The notes under the pieces were generated by a model that saw only the letters and a list, made by a program, of their open reading frames with translations, ran no database searches and was not told the origin of the DNA. Made by a program: the position numbers and the translations under genes. This document shows positions 25,616 through 36,900 of a stretch of DNA of 64,000 bases, piece by piece. Position 1 is the first letter of the stretch. Each line of letters starts with the position of its first letter. Origin of the DNA: Karalla daura (Eukaryota > Chordata > Actinopteri > Chaetodontiformes > Leiognathidae); the NCBI GenBank assembly GCA_029224185.1, contig CM055196.1:24390673-24454672 (forward strand), read 5' to 3'.

Positions 25616-26919
25616 GAATACTGAACTGCTAAGAGTGTTGCTCGCTTGAGAGATTACAGTGTAGCAAGTGTATTTAAGCCTGTGGACTGAGCCTTCCTAT
25701 GAAAATAATGGCATGTTTTCAAGTATTTGATATGAAGGAATAAGAAATGTAACTACAGGCTGTAGGCAGAAAAAGAGGTGAAATTAAACATGGCTTGAAA
25801 GACTAACTTTTAAAGTTAGTGAAGTTTGTGATGTTGCAGCACTGTCTTTTAGGTCAGCATTCAGTTGTCTCTGTGCTCTGTCTACTATACGAGCAGCTCA
25901 ACGATAAATTATCATACGCCAGGGATATGGCCTGCTTGTTCAAAGGTTCATAGGCTTTTTGCAGGAATAAAATCAATTAATGCAGCTTTCAAGTGAAAAC
26001 AATGTCCAGACACTTTCCGCATTCCTCGGGGGACTGACGTTGTAAGTACAAGAAATCCCATTTCCTGCAAGATTGGATTAAATTCATTGATAAATATGTG
26101 TGGAGGCGTAGTATTTTACAGACAGATTTGCAGAATAAGCACATTATGTAATTATGCCTCTCAGAAAACAGCTCTGTGTTAGAGGTCGATGGCCAGTGTT
26201 TCTCAATTTAGGTCGTGGTCACTCAGTAACCAGCTACGTCTCTCTCTGACAATTAATCCTATTGTTTCGCTGCGATCAGTCCAAGCCGTTGTGCAATTTC
26301 TTCACCGACAAGACCAAAGCTTCAGAAAGCTGAGGGCAAAATATGCACAGATCAGCTTTGCTCAATGGCCACACAATCACACAATGAGCAGGTGGTGAAA
26401 AGACTGGGGTTGCAACATTTACATTTTCAGTGGCAACAGTGACCATAAAACCAGTTTCTGTCTCCCTGAAGGCACAGGGGCTCCTCTGCTAAATGCTTCT
26501 GTTAGAACCTATCATTAGAGACTTTCCCCCGGGCCAAGTAAATACAGAGTGCCTCCTTACAGCTGTGGCACAAAGCAAGCCGAAGACAAGCAACTCATAA
26601 GACACCTAAGTAGTAACTGAGTAATTTACTAAAAGGAATGATGCAGAGTGAGTAGTTTCACTCTAACATTGCTGGTAAATTGCTGAGGACTTGTTTTGTC
26701 CTAATCTCAAAGATAATAAGTTTTCTGTTGTAAGAAAATGGAAAATATGCACATTTAGTGGGCATTTGCAGGATCTGACATCAGTCTGGACAACATGCCA
26801 TCGAATGCACAATGTCGGCTACTTCTGCTGCAGTTTGGATGTCACTGCTGTCAGTGCCTGAGGGGGGAGACAGAAGCTCCAAGCTGCAGCTTTAAGACAA
26901 CAACAATTAATTAATATGT

Positions 26920-27190
26920 CAACAGACATCCATCCATCCACCCATCCATCATTGTACCCGCTTTGTGCCCAGTGGTGACGCTGCAGTCTGCTGGAGTTCA
27001 TCTCCAGCTCACATTGAGCCAAGGCAGAGAACACACTCTGGACAGGTCTCAGAGCCAGCACAGGACATGTACACACACACCAGTCACCCTCACACTCGCA
27101 TCCAGGAGCAATTTAGAGTCTCCGGTCGACCTTAACATGCATGCTGGGATTCAACCCCTGGAACTTCTTGCTGTGAGACCGAGCTTTTCA
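26920..27190 (-). repeat. Degraded fish interspersed repeat, copy C (-)
   Basis: CATCCATCCATCCACCC, GGCAGAGAACACACTCTGGACAGG, CCAGTCACCCTCACACTCG, GAGCAATTTAGAGTCTCC, TTAACATGCATG and GGGATTCAACCCC follow the reverse-complement order of the family at 11960. The CA array inside is short (about 27069-27080). Confidence 0.8.
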
Positions 27191-27199
27191 CCTGGCCAC

Positions 27200-28735
27200 G
27201 CTATGTCACCTGGCGACAGCTATGAAAGCCACAGAGGCTATGGGTATTTGCATTTATAACATAGGCCATTATGTTTCTTTGTAATTAAACAGTGAATGAG
27301 TTGCAGGGTTTGTGTTAAGGCATCACTGGACAGCACAAGCATTAACAAGAATGCATGATCTATGTTTTTCATTTAATTCTTGGACAACAGTCATCTCCTG
27401 CTTCACCTGGAAGTCAATATTTCAGTGTATAATACTGCTGAACGTCGGACTGTGCTGACTTTGAATTCAGCTTTTCGGTTTACACAAAGAAAAGAAAATA
27501 CAGCAGGTATGTAGAAAAAATCACCTGCAAGAACTGGAGGCACTTTGTTACTGTTCTTTTTCCTTGGATTTAAACTTAGAACATTTAAATCTTAATAAAT
27601 GACATTTTTAGCATTTTCCAGTGAGGATAATCTGTGTAGCAGGTATTCAGAGAGTTAAGGAAACTGCAGTTGCTAGATGTTTCATTGGCAAGTTGTCACA
27701 CTTATGTTTTCTATCTCCGTGTCAAGCAATTGCAGCTTCTTGTTACATCTTCTGCCCTGCTCTTCCATTGCTTAAGGGCCTGCAAACTTTGTATGAAAAA
27801 TACGAGAAAAAAGTAACAAAAAGCAGATATATCTGAGTGAAACAGAAAAAGATTAAAGACTGACACATGTACACAATAGACCTTTGACATGTCACGCTGA
27901 CTCTCGAACTAATGAAACTTCCCAGACTGCATTGCTGTAAACCTGTCTCCAAACCTCTTAACGAAGTCTGTGCACATTTTATTGGCAGAATGATCCCATT
28001 AGCACATGCTGTTTACTTACTATTTGTCAGTGCTTTAGCTGATTCCAACTTTTTAACAGCCCTGACTGTAATATTGACATGCACGCCTCTGTCGATAAAG
28101 GCCATCTTTCAACGCATATTCCTCATTAAAACAGCAAGATGCTGACGGTTATCAAGCACTCAGCTATTACAGAATTGTTCAGGAACCTTTGTCCTATTGT
28201 TCTGTCTTTCCTTCAACCTTTCCTCCAGGGCACCTGCAGCAGGAGCCTGCGCTCAGACAAAGCAGGGAAACGTGTTTTCATTTCACTTTGTGTCGAAAGG
28301 CCTCATTGATGGTGATGACTTTCATAAAACTGAAAGACTTTTTTTGTTCTCTTGATTGTCCTAAGGGGCCAAAAACAGGCTAATAATCCTTAATGGCTTT
28401 GATAACTAGTAACAGGCAAAGCGAATGCAGGATACAAACATCACTTCAGGTGTTGACAGTCTCTAATAATGCGCAAAACCAGAATTATGCAATGAAACCA
28501 ACAATCAATCAACATAAGAACTTTAAAGGATCCCACGTGTATATCACCACAGCAAACACCAGACAGGCACACGCCTCACGCACGTTACTGGAAACACAAA
28601 TGTTTTATTTTATTGACCCACTGAAATTTAAAAGCTACATTGTGTAAGGAATGCCTAGGATCTGACATTACGTCTCCTGACACTTGTTTGAGAAACATGA
28701 ATCATGTGGTCGGATGATGTTCAGAGAAAGATGTG
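27200..28735. other. Gene-free stretch
   Basis: No recognisable gene, RNA or repeat apart from ordinary AT-rich sequence. Confidence 0.45.
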
Positions 28736-28739
28736 AATG

Positions 28740-29050
28740 CCAACCAGCCTCTGCCATCCCGTGTCAACACTTTTATCTGTTAATGCCCTATGGATTGACT
28801 ACTGCCCCCTCTGTTTTTCTAGTGTGGGTTGATGATGTCCTGGGAGAGATTTCCTTGATCCCTTCATGTTTGTGTACCTTGATCATGTCCAACGCCTCCT
28901 TCCCAGAACACACCACACACCAACAGGGACTGCTGGGTCCCCACTGGGCACATATGCTGTGTGTCAGGTGTGAATTCCACACTTTCTGTGACACCTTCTT
29001 AGGTTTCATCACGAAGCGCAGACTAAAGGAGATCAGAGCGGAGGCTGTGT
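28740..29050 (+). pseudogene. Ty3/gypsy-like retrotransposon RT remnant
   Basis: Bases 28774-28848 read YLLMPYGLTTAPSVF plus a VDDVLGE-like end, matching the F-Y-VMPFGL-NAP--F block of Ty3/gypsy reverse transcriptase. The catalytic box follows only in another frame, as YLDH in place of YLDD (28875-28886). About 28969-29010, back in the first frame, gives CEFH and FLGFI, the usual downstream block. Frameshifts, the changed catalytic residue and the absence of protease, RNase H, integrase and LTRs show it is long dead. It covers only about 100 codons of RT. Confidence 0.8.
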
Positions 29051-29908
29051 GGCACAAACCTGACCAAACCGAAGCCTGAGAACTTGGACCATCGCTTCAT
29101 CAGAAATGGCAGAATGAACGAGGAAACACACACATACACACACTTTAATATTGTTCAAAGGCTTATATTCTGTCATCTGTGTTTATATTTATGTCAATAT
29201 GTATACATATATGTTTTTGCACATTTTTCAAGTATATAACCTATGTCAGTTATAGACTTACATGCTTTGCAAGTGTTCTTACAGAGAATGTTTTCTGTCC
29301 TGTTGTTTTGTCTGCTAATGTCTTTTGTGTCATTTATGTCCCTTGTGTTGTTTATTTTTGTTTCTTTTGTGTAGGTTTTGTACAATTATGACTATTATCA
29401 TTTTCATTATACCATGTACCCTATAGTACAATGATAATTTAAAACTATTCTATTCTATCCTATTCTATTCTATTCTGTTCTATTCCTGTGGAGACAGGCC
29501 TCCAGTGACTTCTCTCCTCTTTTTAACAGAAAGTTCACCTTTGAGTCTGCACTGATAACCGCCTGGTGCGCCGTGTCTTCCACCCCTGTGCTATTGTGCT
29601 GGATTTTGTTCCGGGTTCAGTTAAATTTATACCTCAGGTGGGGCTCTGCGAGACTTAGAGGCTGCACTGCAGTGCACTCACACTACAAATCCTTCAGCCT
29701 GGAGCTCCTTTGCTCAGCTGCATTGAATACATAACGATTCCAGCTTTCTCTCTGAGAAAAACCAGCCTCCCCCAGCCCTTGGTGCACTGTCTGCTTGGCT
29801 CCTCTGACATTATGGCCCAGTTCCCGTCTTATCAATAAATCTGCTGTTTTAAACGGTTGCAATCTGCAACTCTGAGCTCTGCTTTGTAGGTCAACAGTGC
29901 AGAGAAAG
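29051..29908. other. Gene-free stretch with (TATTC)n
   Basis: Contains a (TATTC)n array (29445-29486) after ACAATGATAATTTAAAAC, a form typical of LINE 3' ends; no LINE ORF precedes it. Nothing else recognised. Confidence 0.45.
29445..29486 (+). repeat. (TATTC)n array, possible LINE 3' tail
   Basis: Pentanucleotide array like that at 7177-7230, in the same orientation. Confidence 0.7.
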
Positions 29909-30025
29909 GTGAGTGAGTGAGTGAGTGAGTGAGTGAGTGAGTGAGTGAGTGAGTGAGTGAGTGAGTGAGTGAGTGAGTGAGTGAGTGAGTGAGTGAGTGA
30001 GTGAGTGTGTGAGTGTGTGAGTGAG
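29909..30025. repeat. (GTGA)n tetranucleotide array
   Basis: About 24 perfect GTGA units followed by GTGT-interrupted ones. On the + strand each junction reads GTGAGT, identical to a strong 5' splice-site consensus. Confidence 0.95.
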
Positions 30026-31203
30026 AGCTCAGTGTCTGTCTCTGATCTTCTAGCTGCTCATGGTCATCATGAGCTGCACTTCCTTCATTGTGAACATACC
30101 TACAGGTCTATTACGTTACTAGTGGTGAGTCACACACTTACTGAGTCACTCATTCAGATTTCATTTGTGAGTCAGCGTGTGTGTGCGTGCCCTCATAACA
30201 GAGGTGTTTCGTAGTATATTGTTTGCTACTATTACTCTGACTATTACTATCACTACTATAACTCCACTCTCACAATACACATGGTGATTCTTCTATTCTC
30301 AACTTTATCTAAAGTGTCAGTTCATAATAATGTCATCTCAAGACACTCTGATTCATAACTTTATAATTGGTCTCCACCAACTCTTTATCAAAGACAAATA
30401 AGTAAATATAGCACAACACAAAGTGACGGAGAAGCCCAGTGTTGCAGGGTAGTGGAATACAGTTAATTATAATAATAATCAGAAACAGATCATTCTGTAG
30501 CAACCAGAATACAATACATTGTTTATATTAGATTCATTATTACCTGGTTTGCATGTATTCACTATGTATAAGGTCGAGTGAGGAACCTGGAATCTGCAGA
30601 TCCAGGTTGTTGTCAGATTTGATTGACCGTCTGGTGGCAGTGTCTTGTTTCAGCGACAGAGCAAAATGAGATGCAAAGTGAGAGTCAATCTGTCAATTAC
30701 TGTTGAGAAGTGTTAGACCATGTGGAAGTAATCTTGACTGCTGAGTTACCCACTAACCTTAAACCTGACCTCTAACCTTTTGTGGTGAAAGCTTCTTGTT
30801 GAGGTGATGAAAGAAAAAAAGAGGAGTCCGTCGATATGAGCCACGCTGTTATGAAGTGTAAAACAGTGTTAAAGTAAGCCCTTACGGAACAATTACACAT
30901 GACATTTTCAGGGTGCATTTTGTGCTTTGCAGTGGAATACAGGGCCTATGTCCATTCCAACTTATTAATGCAAGTGTTGCAGCACAAAGTCACAAAGCAC
31001 CAATACACAAAGATCCCAAAACCCCTCATGCTTTGATGAAATGTCCTGATGCATTGCTGCTCTATATTGCCATTGTTTTGGGGGGAAAAGTGCCAGTTAA
31101 ATGACTTGTAAAAGCAATTTGTCATGGCTGTAAAGTCAGTGTGTGAGCAGGCAGTGGCCTCCTACTTTGTGGACTGTCTCTGGACTATCTATCCACTCAT
31201 CAC
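30026..31203. other. kitlga upstream flank
   Basis: About 1.2 kb between the (GTGA)n array and the GC-rich promoter. AT-rich; no gene or known element identified. Proximal regulatory sites of kitlga are likely but cannot be named from sequence alone. Confidence 0.45.
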
Positions 31204-31425
31204 TAGAGAGGAGTGCGCGCTTTTACGCGTCGTTCCGCCGCCCTGCCGCCTGCCGCCTGCCGCTCTGCCGCGCCGCTGTGCCGCGCCGCTGTGCGCCTGT
31301 GGGCGGCTCCTCCTGCCGCTCTTTACGCATCATTATAAAGCTTCTCCGCCCTGTGCGCACCGTGCCGAGCCGCTCCGAGCTGCCAGCCTCAGTCTGGCTT
31401 TGGATCTGGATCTGGGCTGCAGATA
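31204..31425 (+). promoter_or_regulatory. kitlga core promoter and GC-rich start region
   Basis: A locally GC- and CpG-rich block in AT-rich surroundings. It has short repeats of GCCGCCTGCC and CGCCGCTGTG, a GC box (GGGCGG, 31301-31306) and a TATA box (TATAAAG, 31334-31340). A start site near 31360-31370 is inferred from the usual TATA spacing and would give a 5' leader of about 285 nt. Mammalian KITLG promoters likewise combine a TATA box with Sp1-type sites. Confidence 0.7.
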
Positions 31426-31426
31426 C

Positions 31427-31546
31427 ATGGGCTTCATGCCATTCGCCATTCCGGTTGAAAGTTTGTTTCGCTGTTTTTTGATGCCCTTTTCCTTCTCGTC
31501 GTTTCGGGGGCTCTTTTTCTGCTCTGCTCGGATACCGCTGACTTAG
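31427..31546 (+). other. Upstream ORF 1 in kitlga 5' leader
   Basis: A 39-codon ORF (MGFMPFAIPV...) lying wholly inside the predicted leader and ending 103 nt before the kitlga ATG. Its first ATG has T at -3 and G at +4, a moderate context. No similarity to a known protein is seen; if it acts, it is likely through translational control. Confidence 0.5.
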
Positions 31547-31555
31547 GCGTTGGAT

Positions 31556-31612
31556 ATGTGCACACAGGATGATGACAACCCCTTTCCTCCCCGTAGAAGT
31601 AAAATAAAATAG
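31556..31612 (+). other. Upstream ORF 2 in kitlga 5' leader
   Basis: An 18-codon ORF (MCTQDDDNPF...) ending 37 nt before the true ATG. Its start has G at -3, a better context than the kitlga start itself, which has C at -3. Confidence 0.5.
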
Positions 31613-31649
31613 GCTTTCGCACACACTGGATTTACTCCTGTCGTTCCAT

Positions 31650-31664
31650 ATGAAGAAATCAAAA
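31650..31664 (+). CDS. kitlga: kitlga exon 1 coding part (MKKSK)
   Basis: ATG plus four codons followed by a consensus donor, AAA|gtaagt, in phase 0. It is far too short to be found by ORF length; it is recognised because human KITLG also has only MKKTQ in exon 1. The ATG context is weak (C at -3, A at +4). Intron 1 that follows is 18,250 bp. Confidence 0.88.
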
Positions 31665-32527
31665 GTAAGTGTTTTTATTCCACCGCTTCAAATATTTCCT
31701 TCTCTCTTGTTTCTTTCTCTACTTGAGGAGATCTGCAGTTTGCGCTGCGTCACGTCCCCGCTGCAAACTTAAACCAGAAACCATCCAACCCCTGGTTTTC
31801 CAGATTTTATCACCCTCATAGAAACCTTTATTTATTTGTTTTAGTTGTGTGAAAATGTATTGTGCGACACTGCCTTCGACTCGAGCGCTACGGCTCCTTC
31901 ACCCAGCGAGTTAAAGCTGCTGTTTAATCAGTGTATATATACCTCTACCTGAGCACAGCTCACCTGCGTTTCCCCAGTCGGGGGATCGGCACGTCTGTTC
32001 AGGATGCATGTTTTCCTGTTTACTCTTTACTTTGTGTGAATGAGGGCAGGCAGATACACTCACTCCGCTCATTTAGGCTTAACCTGCAGGGCTCAGGTGA
32101 TTTCTGCACCACTCATCGGTAGAAACTTTTATTTCATCTGTCAGATTGGGTCAGATCCAGACACTCAGGTGTTTGTGGACCAGGTTTGGTCCAGTGAGTG
32201 TACCTCCAGCAGCTCCGTGTGAGGCTCCCTTCACTCAGGTTGCTGAGCTGCTGTGACTGGAGGCTCTGATAATCTATGGCCTCTGACGTGGCTGACCCCC
32301 CTCAAAAAAGCTGCACCGCTGAAGGCTTATTTTAAATGAAGATAAAGACAGTTTATGGCAGGTTTATGTGTTTGATGTGTGGTTGATCCGGGGAAGGTGA
32401 ACCTCCATCTGCAGCAGCAGATGATCGCCATGCTGCTAGGGCACAAACATCATTCAAACACCGTCTGTGTCAAGACATGAGGAGCTCTGCCATCACAGAG
32501 ACGCCTCTGCCATAGATTTATGTAAGG

Positions 32528-32596
<69 letters not shown>

Positions 32597-33915
32597 GTAA
32601 GTGTAAACTAAATTTAGGCAGCAGGTTTAAACTGCCTGAGATCCCTCAGGCTGTCTGACTGAACCCTGCACATATTAGGGTTGTGACTAATCTCTGCTTC
32701 ACTCCTCTCTGCGTGGCAACTAATGGCTCCTTTTAATCACTGTATCAGATGAAAGATAAATAGAAGGACATGAAACATTGCTATTGGTGTGACAGAATGT
32801 GTTGGTAGTGTGTGTGTGTGTGTGTTTGTGTGCGTGTGTATGTGTGCATGTATGTGGGAATACAGGGAATACTTTGAAGTTACCTGGAGGAAGGGTTGGG
32901 TGCTGCTAACATGTTCTCAGTAGAATTTCCTTTCTGTTTGTTTTTTTACAATCCACTGTGTGCCTGACTACATTAACTGACACCTTTCATTTTTATTTAC
33001 AGTCTCAGTTACAGCTCCCGGTCACATTATCACACCCAGAAAATAAGCAGAGGATGTGACCCATGCTCTCTAATGACCCAAAAGTCCATGCAGCTTTCAT
33101 TAAAGATGCACCTGTCCACATACCTGTCCCTCACTCTCTCCCTAGGTCTCTAGATTTATAATGACTTTGTGTATAATCATGAATGAAAGGAGCTTGATCA
33201 GCTCTCATGTGGGTGACTGTTCATGGCCGGCGTTCCTCAGAGCCTAGGGGAGCATGTGTGGAGCTTCACACCTCCACAAGGCATTTCACACCAGTAGGGA
33301 GCGCTCTGACGCCTGTACAGACAGCGTGGAGGGAGCAGCTGCTCAGGTACCCGGGTGGTTCAGGAGGGAGCTGTACTGACTGCTCTGCCCCTCGGTCACA
33401 GAGAATCAAGTCATTTCCACGTCTCGCTGCGTGCTGAGCCATTGGTGCAGGTTCCGGGTGTTTAGGATTTAGATACGCGGTTGGTGCTCGGCAGAGGAGA
33501 GGAGCTCTAACTAACAGCCGCCATAAATCTGACACGGGGCAGCCTCAGTGTGCTCCCTCTCAATCCTGGCGAGCTCTGACCTGCCAGCACAGTACCACAA
33601 CACCATCCTGCTGCTCAGCGCCTCTTCTACTCAGGTTGGTGTAGACCAGAAAGGGAGGCAGAGCATCGAAAGCAAACCGAATGTTGTTATTGTTTTTTAT
33701 TTTTTTTACACCACATCTTTCCTGGAAATGTGGAAAGAGAGGGGCGTCAAGGCAGGAACACCGTTGTTGTGCCAGAGCTCTCTCCGCTGAATGAGTCAGT
33801 TCCACCTTGCTCAGGAGGAGCAGGTGTCACGAGGCGTCGGGCTGGTGAAGTGTTTTCATAGTTTGATAATAGGATCACATCAGCAGCAGGGGCGACATGA
33901 GAGACGCTGTGCTTC

Positions 33916-33951
<36 letters not shown>

Positions 33952-36900
33952 GGGTGATGGTGGTTGGGGGGGGTCATGCAATGCAAAGTATGGATGGTGT
34001 TGCATAATCAAATAATGACTTCCTCTTAAGTGGATTCTGTCATTTTTAAAAGCTGCATTAAAATGTTGTTTGATCTACTTTGCAATCCCGTGATTAATAC
34101 TTCCTCCAACATCTGTGAACTCCAGCTCCCAGATGTGATTTATGACGCCTTATTGGAGCCATCGCGGAGGGGCCAGTAAATATCCCGGGCTGTTAGCAGC
34201 CTCCTTCTCCCTCCACTGACAGACATTTCAGCAGCTCATGTCGATGATGAGTGCTCATTGACAGTGCCGCACGTCAAAGAGAGTGTGAGATGCTGGTGTT
34301 AGTCACCGCTCTGAGAAATCCTTCTAAAGGTTCATTTTGTGATCATTGAGATCCAGTGCAGCCTTGTGCTGTCAGTGAATGATCCCCCCTGACAGTATGA
34401 AATAACATCCAGTTATTTCCATTTTCATTTGTTTCCAACATGTGGTTTTATTATGTCGTTTTGGCTTTTCAAAGCGAAACAAGCAGGTGTCTTGGATGCA
34501 ATTTATGCGCTCTTTTTTGAACTTCGAGGGGCCGATCCTGTCACTTGGATCTCTAGACTAAATCCTTTGGCTTTGGAACAATGCAGCTTCACAGGCAGGA
34601 TTAAGCGGCTCATCAGTTTCGCTGCGTCTGGCGTGAAGGTTCAGTCACATTGATCTCCCATTTCACGTTATTTGGGAAGTTAATTTATCTGGTTAGGTAG
34701 GGCGGACTCAAACTTGTGCATTCTGAGAAATCAGAGTATAAATTAAACAGCAGAGATTTGACAGCAGAGATGAAATCCCCGCTATCTCCAGTGAAGACGG
34801 CACAACAGCCAACAGCAACCTTTCATATGACAAAGCCTTCCCAGTTCAGCGTGTTCATCACGGACAATCGAAATAAGTAATCGTTCACTCATTTTTCACC
34901 TCATTTGCAATGTCAAGCTCCAAAGAAGTCAATACTCTGGAATAATTAGAACCCTGTGTTTCTGGAGGGCACAAAAGGCCACGGATGGACAGAAGCTTGG
35001 TTTATGAAGCTGGAAGAGAAATTGTTAGAAGTGTCAGTATTAAACACTTTCAGAAATTATTCATTCCACCTCAGTTTTATGCTTTGGAAGGTTGAGTTGA
35101 GGTCTGGAATGTGGTTCGGTACAGTGACGTTTATGATGGAATTTATTAGCAAATGCAGCAAATCAGAGGAAAGCCGAAGACCTTAAGTGTAAAGAATCTC
35201 ATAATTAGCACGACGCTCTGTGCAGTCTTTGTCATAAAAGTTGGCTCTCCGCTTGTGGTAAACAACCCCAGTTATTTCAGGACTATAAAGCATGCAGAAT
35301 CCATAAAAGCAACAGTTACAGGATTTTTTTTCCTTCTGTCACTGAGCCCAGGCCTCGTGTCTGAGCATTTGATGTCTTATTCATGCAGCAACAAGACGCT
35401 CAGTGTGTTGTGTGAGAGCAGGAGAGGCCCGAGTGTGGTGGCTGAGCTGAGCTCCTGGTCCAGCCATAACCCAGCCTTAAAGAAGCTGCCACTAGATGAA
35501 GATGAAAGCGCCTATATGGAAATCCTGCTTTGCAGCTACTGTTGAATTCTTAGAGACTACCAAGAACTCATGCATAAAATGTGTAAGATGAGGCCACATG
35601 TGATCAACTTTCCCATAAGAGGCGAGTTTCAGAGATGCCAGAACCAGGTGCCAACCAAAGTGGGAGGAGGTCTGAGGATTAAACACAAAGTTTATAGAGC
35701 TCTGAGCCATTAACAGCTACAGGCTGAGCGAAAGCAGAGCGCAAAGCTCGCTGGCCTCTTTTGAGCTTCCGTTATACCAGTTCAATCAGTTTCAAAGATT
35801 TATTACTCTTTGGTTGGGGCTTGTCTACGTGCAGAATGTGCAGGAAGGAGGTGTCACATTATAGATCTGAATTCACTGTCACACGCATGGTGCATCTGCA
35901 GCCCGTGTCAACACAAAGTCTGTGGTGATATAATGATAATATCTGTCAGGAACTCACACTGCAATTTAACATCCCCTGCACTCTGAAGTCTCCTCACTGT
36001 CCTTCATTTCCTTTCTAAAGTATTTCTATTTCTATTTCTATCTCTTTTTCTATCTATTTCAATCAGGCACTGCCCATTTCTTATTTACTCCACTGTTGAA
36101 CTTCTCACATTGTATCTGAGGTTAGGGTTAGGGTTGTTTCCCCTTCACAGCCTTACACGATTCACGAGTTTTTAAACCACATTTACTCTCTCTTAACAGA
36201 CGGCCTTTAACCGCATATAGGAAATAATGACTGAGGAGAACTGTGATTTTCTGGTTCCATATTGATGTGAATTCAGAGTTAGAATCATTTTTGTTGGCTG
36301 TAATGTAGTATGAACAAACGTTTGATTAGACACAAGGACAATGAGAGAACAAAAAGTTGAAGAATAGATTGAATAAATCTATCTGAATAGAATAGATGAA
36401 ATAGTTTAAAAGTCACATTGAATATCTTGGGATTTCAGTGTCCTGATGAAATGATTCCTGTTCTGGGTGAAATGAATTCCTCGTCTGCCTAATCAGATGA
36501 CTGAACAGCTTGTTTCCTGCACTCCATCAACACTACGCGACGTGTCTCCTACAGTATGTTTGGTGTAGAAAGTGGCTTTGACTGACAGGGCAGAAGCTGC
36601 AGCCACTGGAGGCAGACAGCTGGACATCCTGTCAGCAGGTGTTTGGAGGCTTGGGAACGTGTCCTCTGCTGTGGATGCCGTTACCCAGCGGCTGCTGTGA
36701 GGACTGAGAGACAAACGGACTCTGTGGGTGAACCAGCTTTAACCCACAGAGCCTCCTCACAATGAACCAATGCTCCTTTGTGTGCGCTCATGTGATCATT
36801 AATGAGGATACTTAGAAAACATCAAGTCCTATTTTGACTGATTTCAAATCTAGTTACAGGGTTCACTGCTCTGCTCTGGGCTGGGGAAATTGCTGCACTT

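Larger units (their letters stand above)
19371..26914. other. Gene-free stretch with microsatellites and a hairpin
   Basis: About 7.5 kb without a recognised gene. It holds a (CT)n tract (23728-23779), a CA/poly-C compound tract (24478-24614), a perfect inverted repeat (25579-25615) and a possible fragment of the common interspersed repeat (TAAATGTGAGTGTGAATGGC, 24213-24232). Open frames here of up to 150 codons (20273-20725, minus) show no known domain. Confidence 0.5.

Noticed and set aside
29909..30025. Direct-repeat array as a CRISPR-like array
   Set aside because: A simple tetranucleotide microsatellite without spacers, in a vertebrate genome.
31124..31546. 140-codon open frame over the GC-rich promoter
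   Set aside because: High GC lowers stop frequency; the frame begins upstream of the inferred start site and has no known domain. Only its 3' end, from the ATG at 31427, is kept as an upstream ORF.
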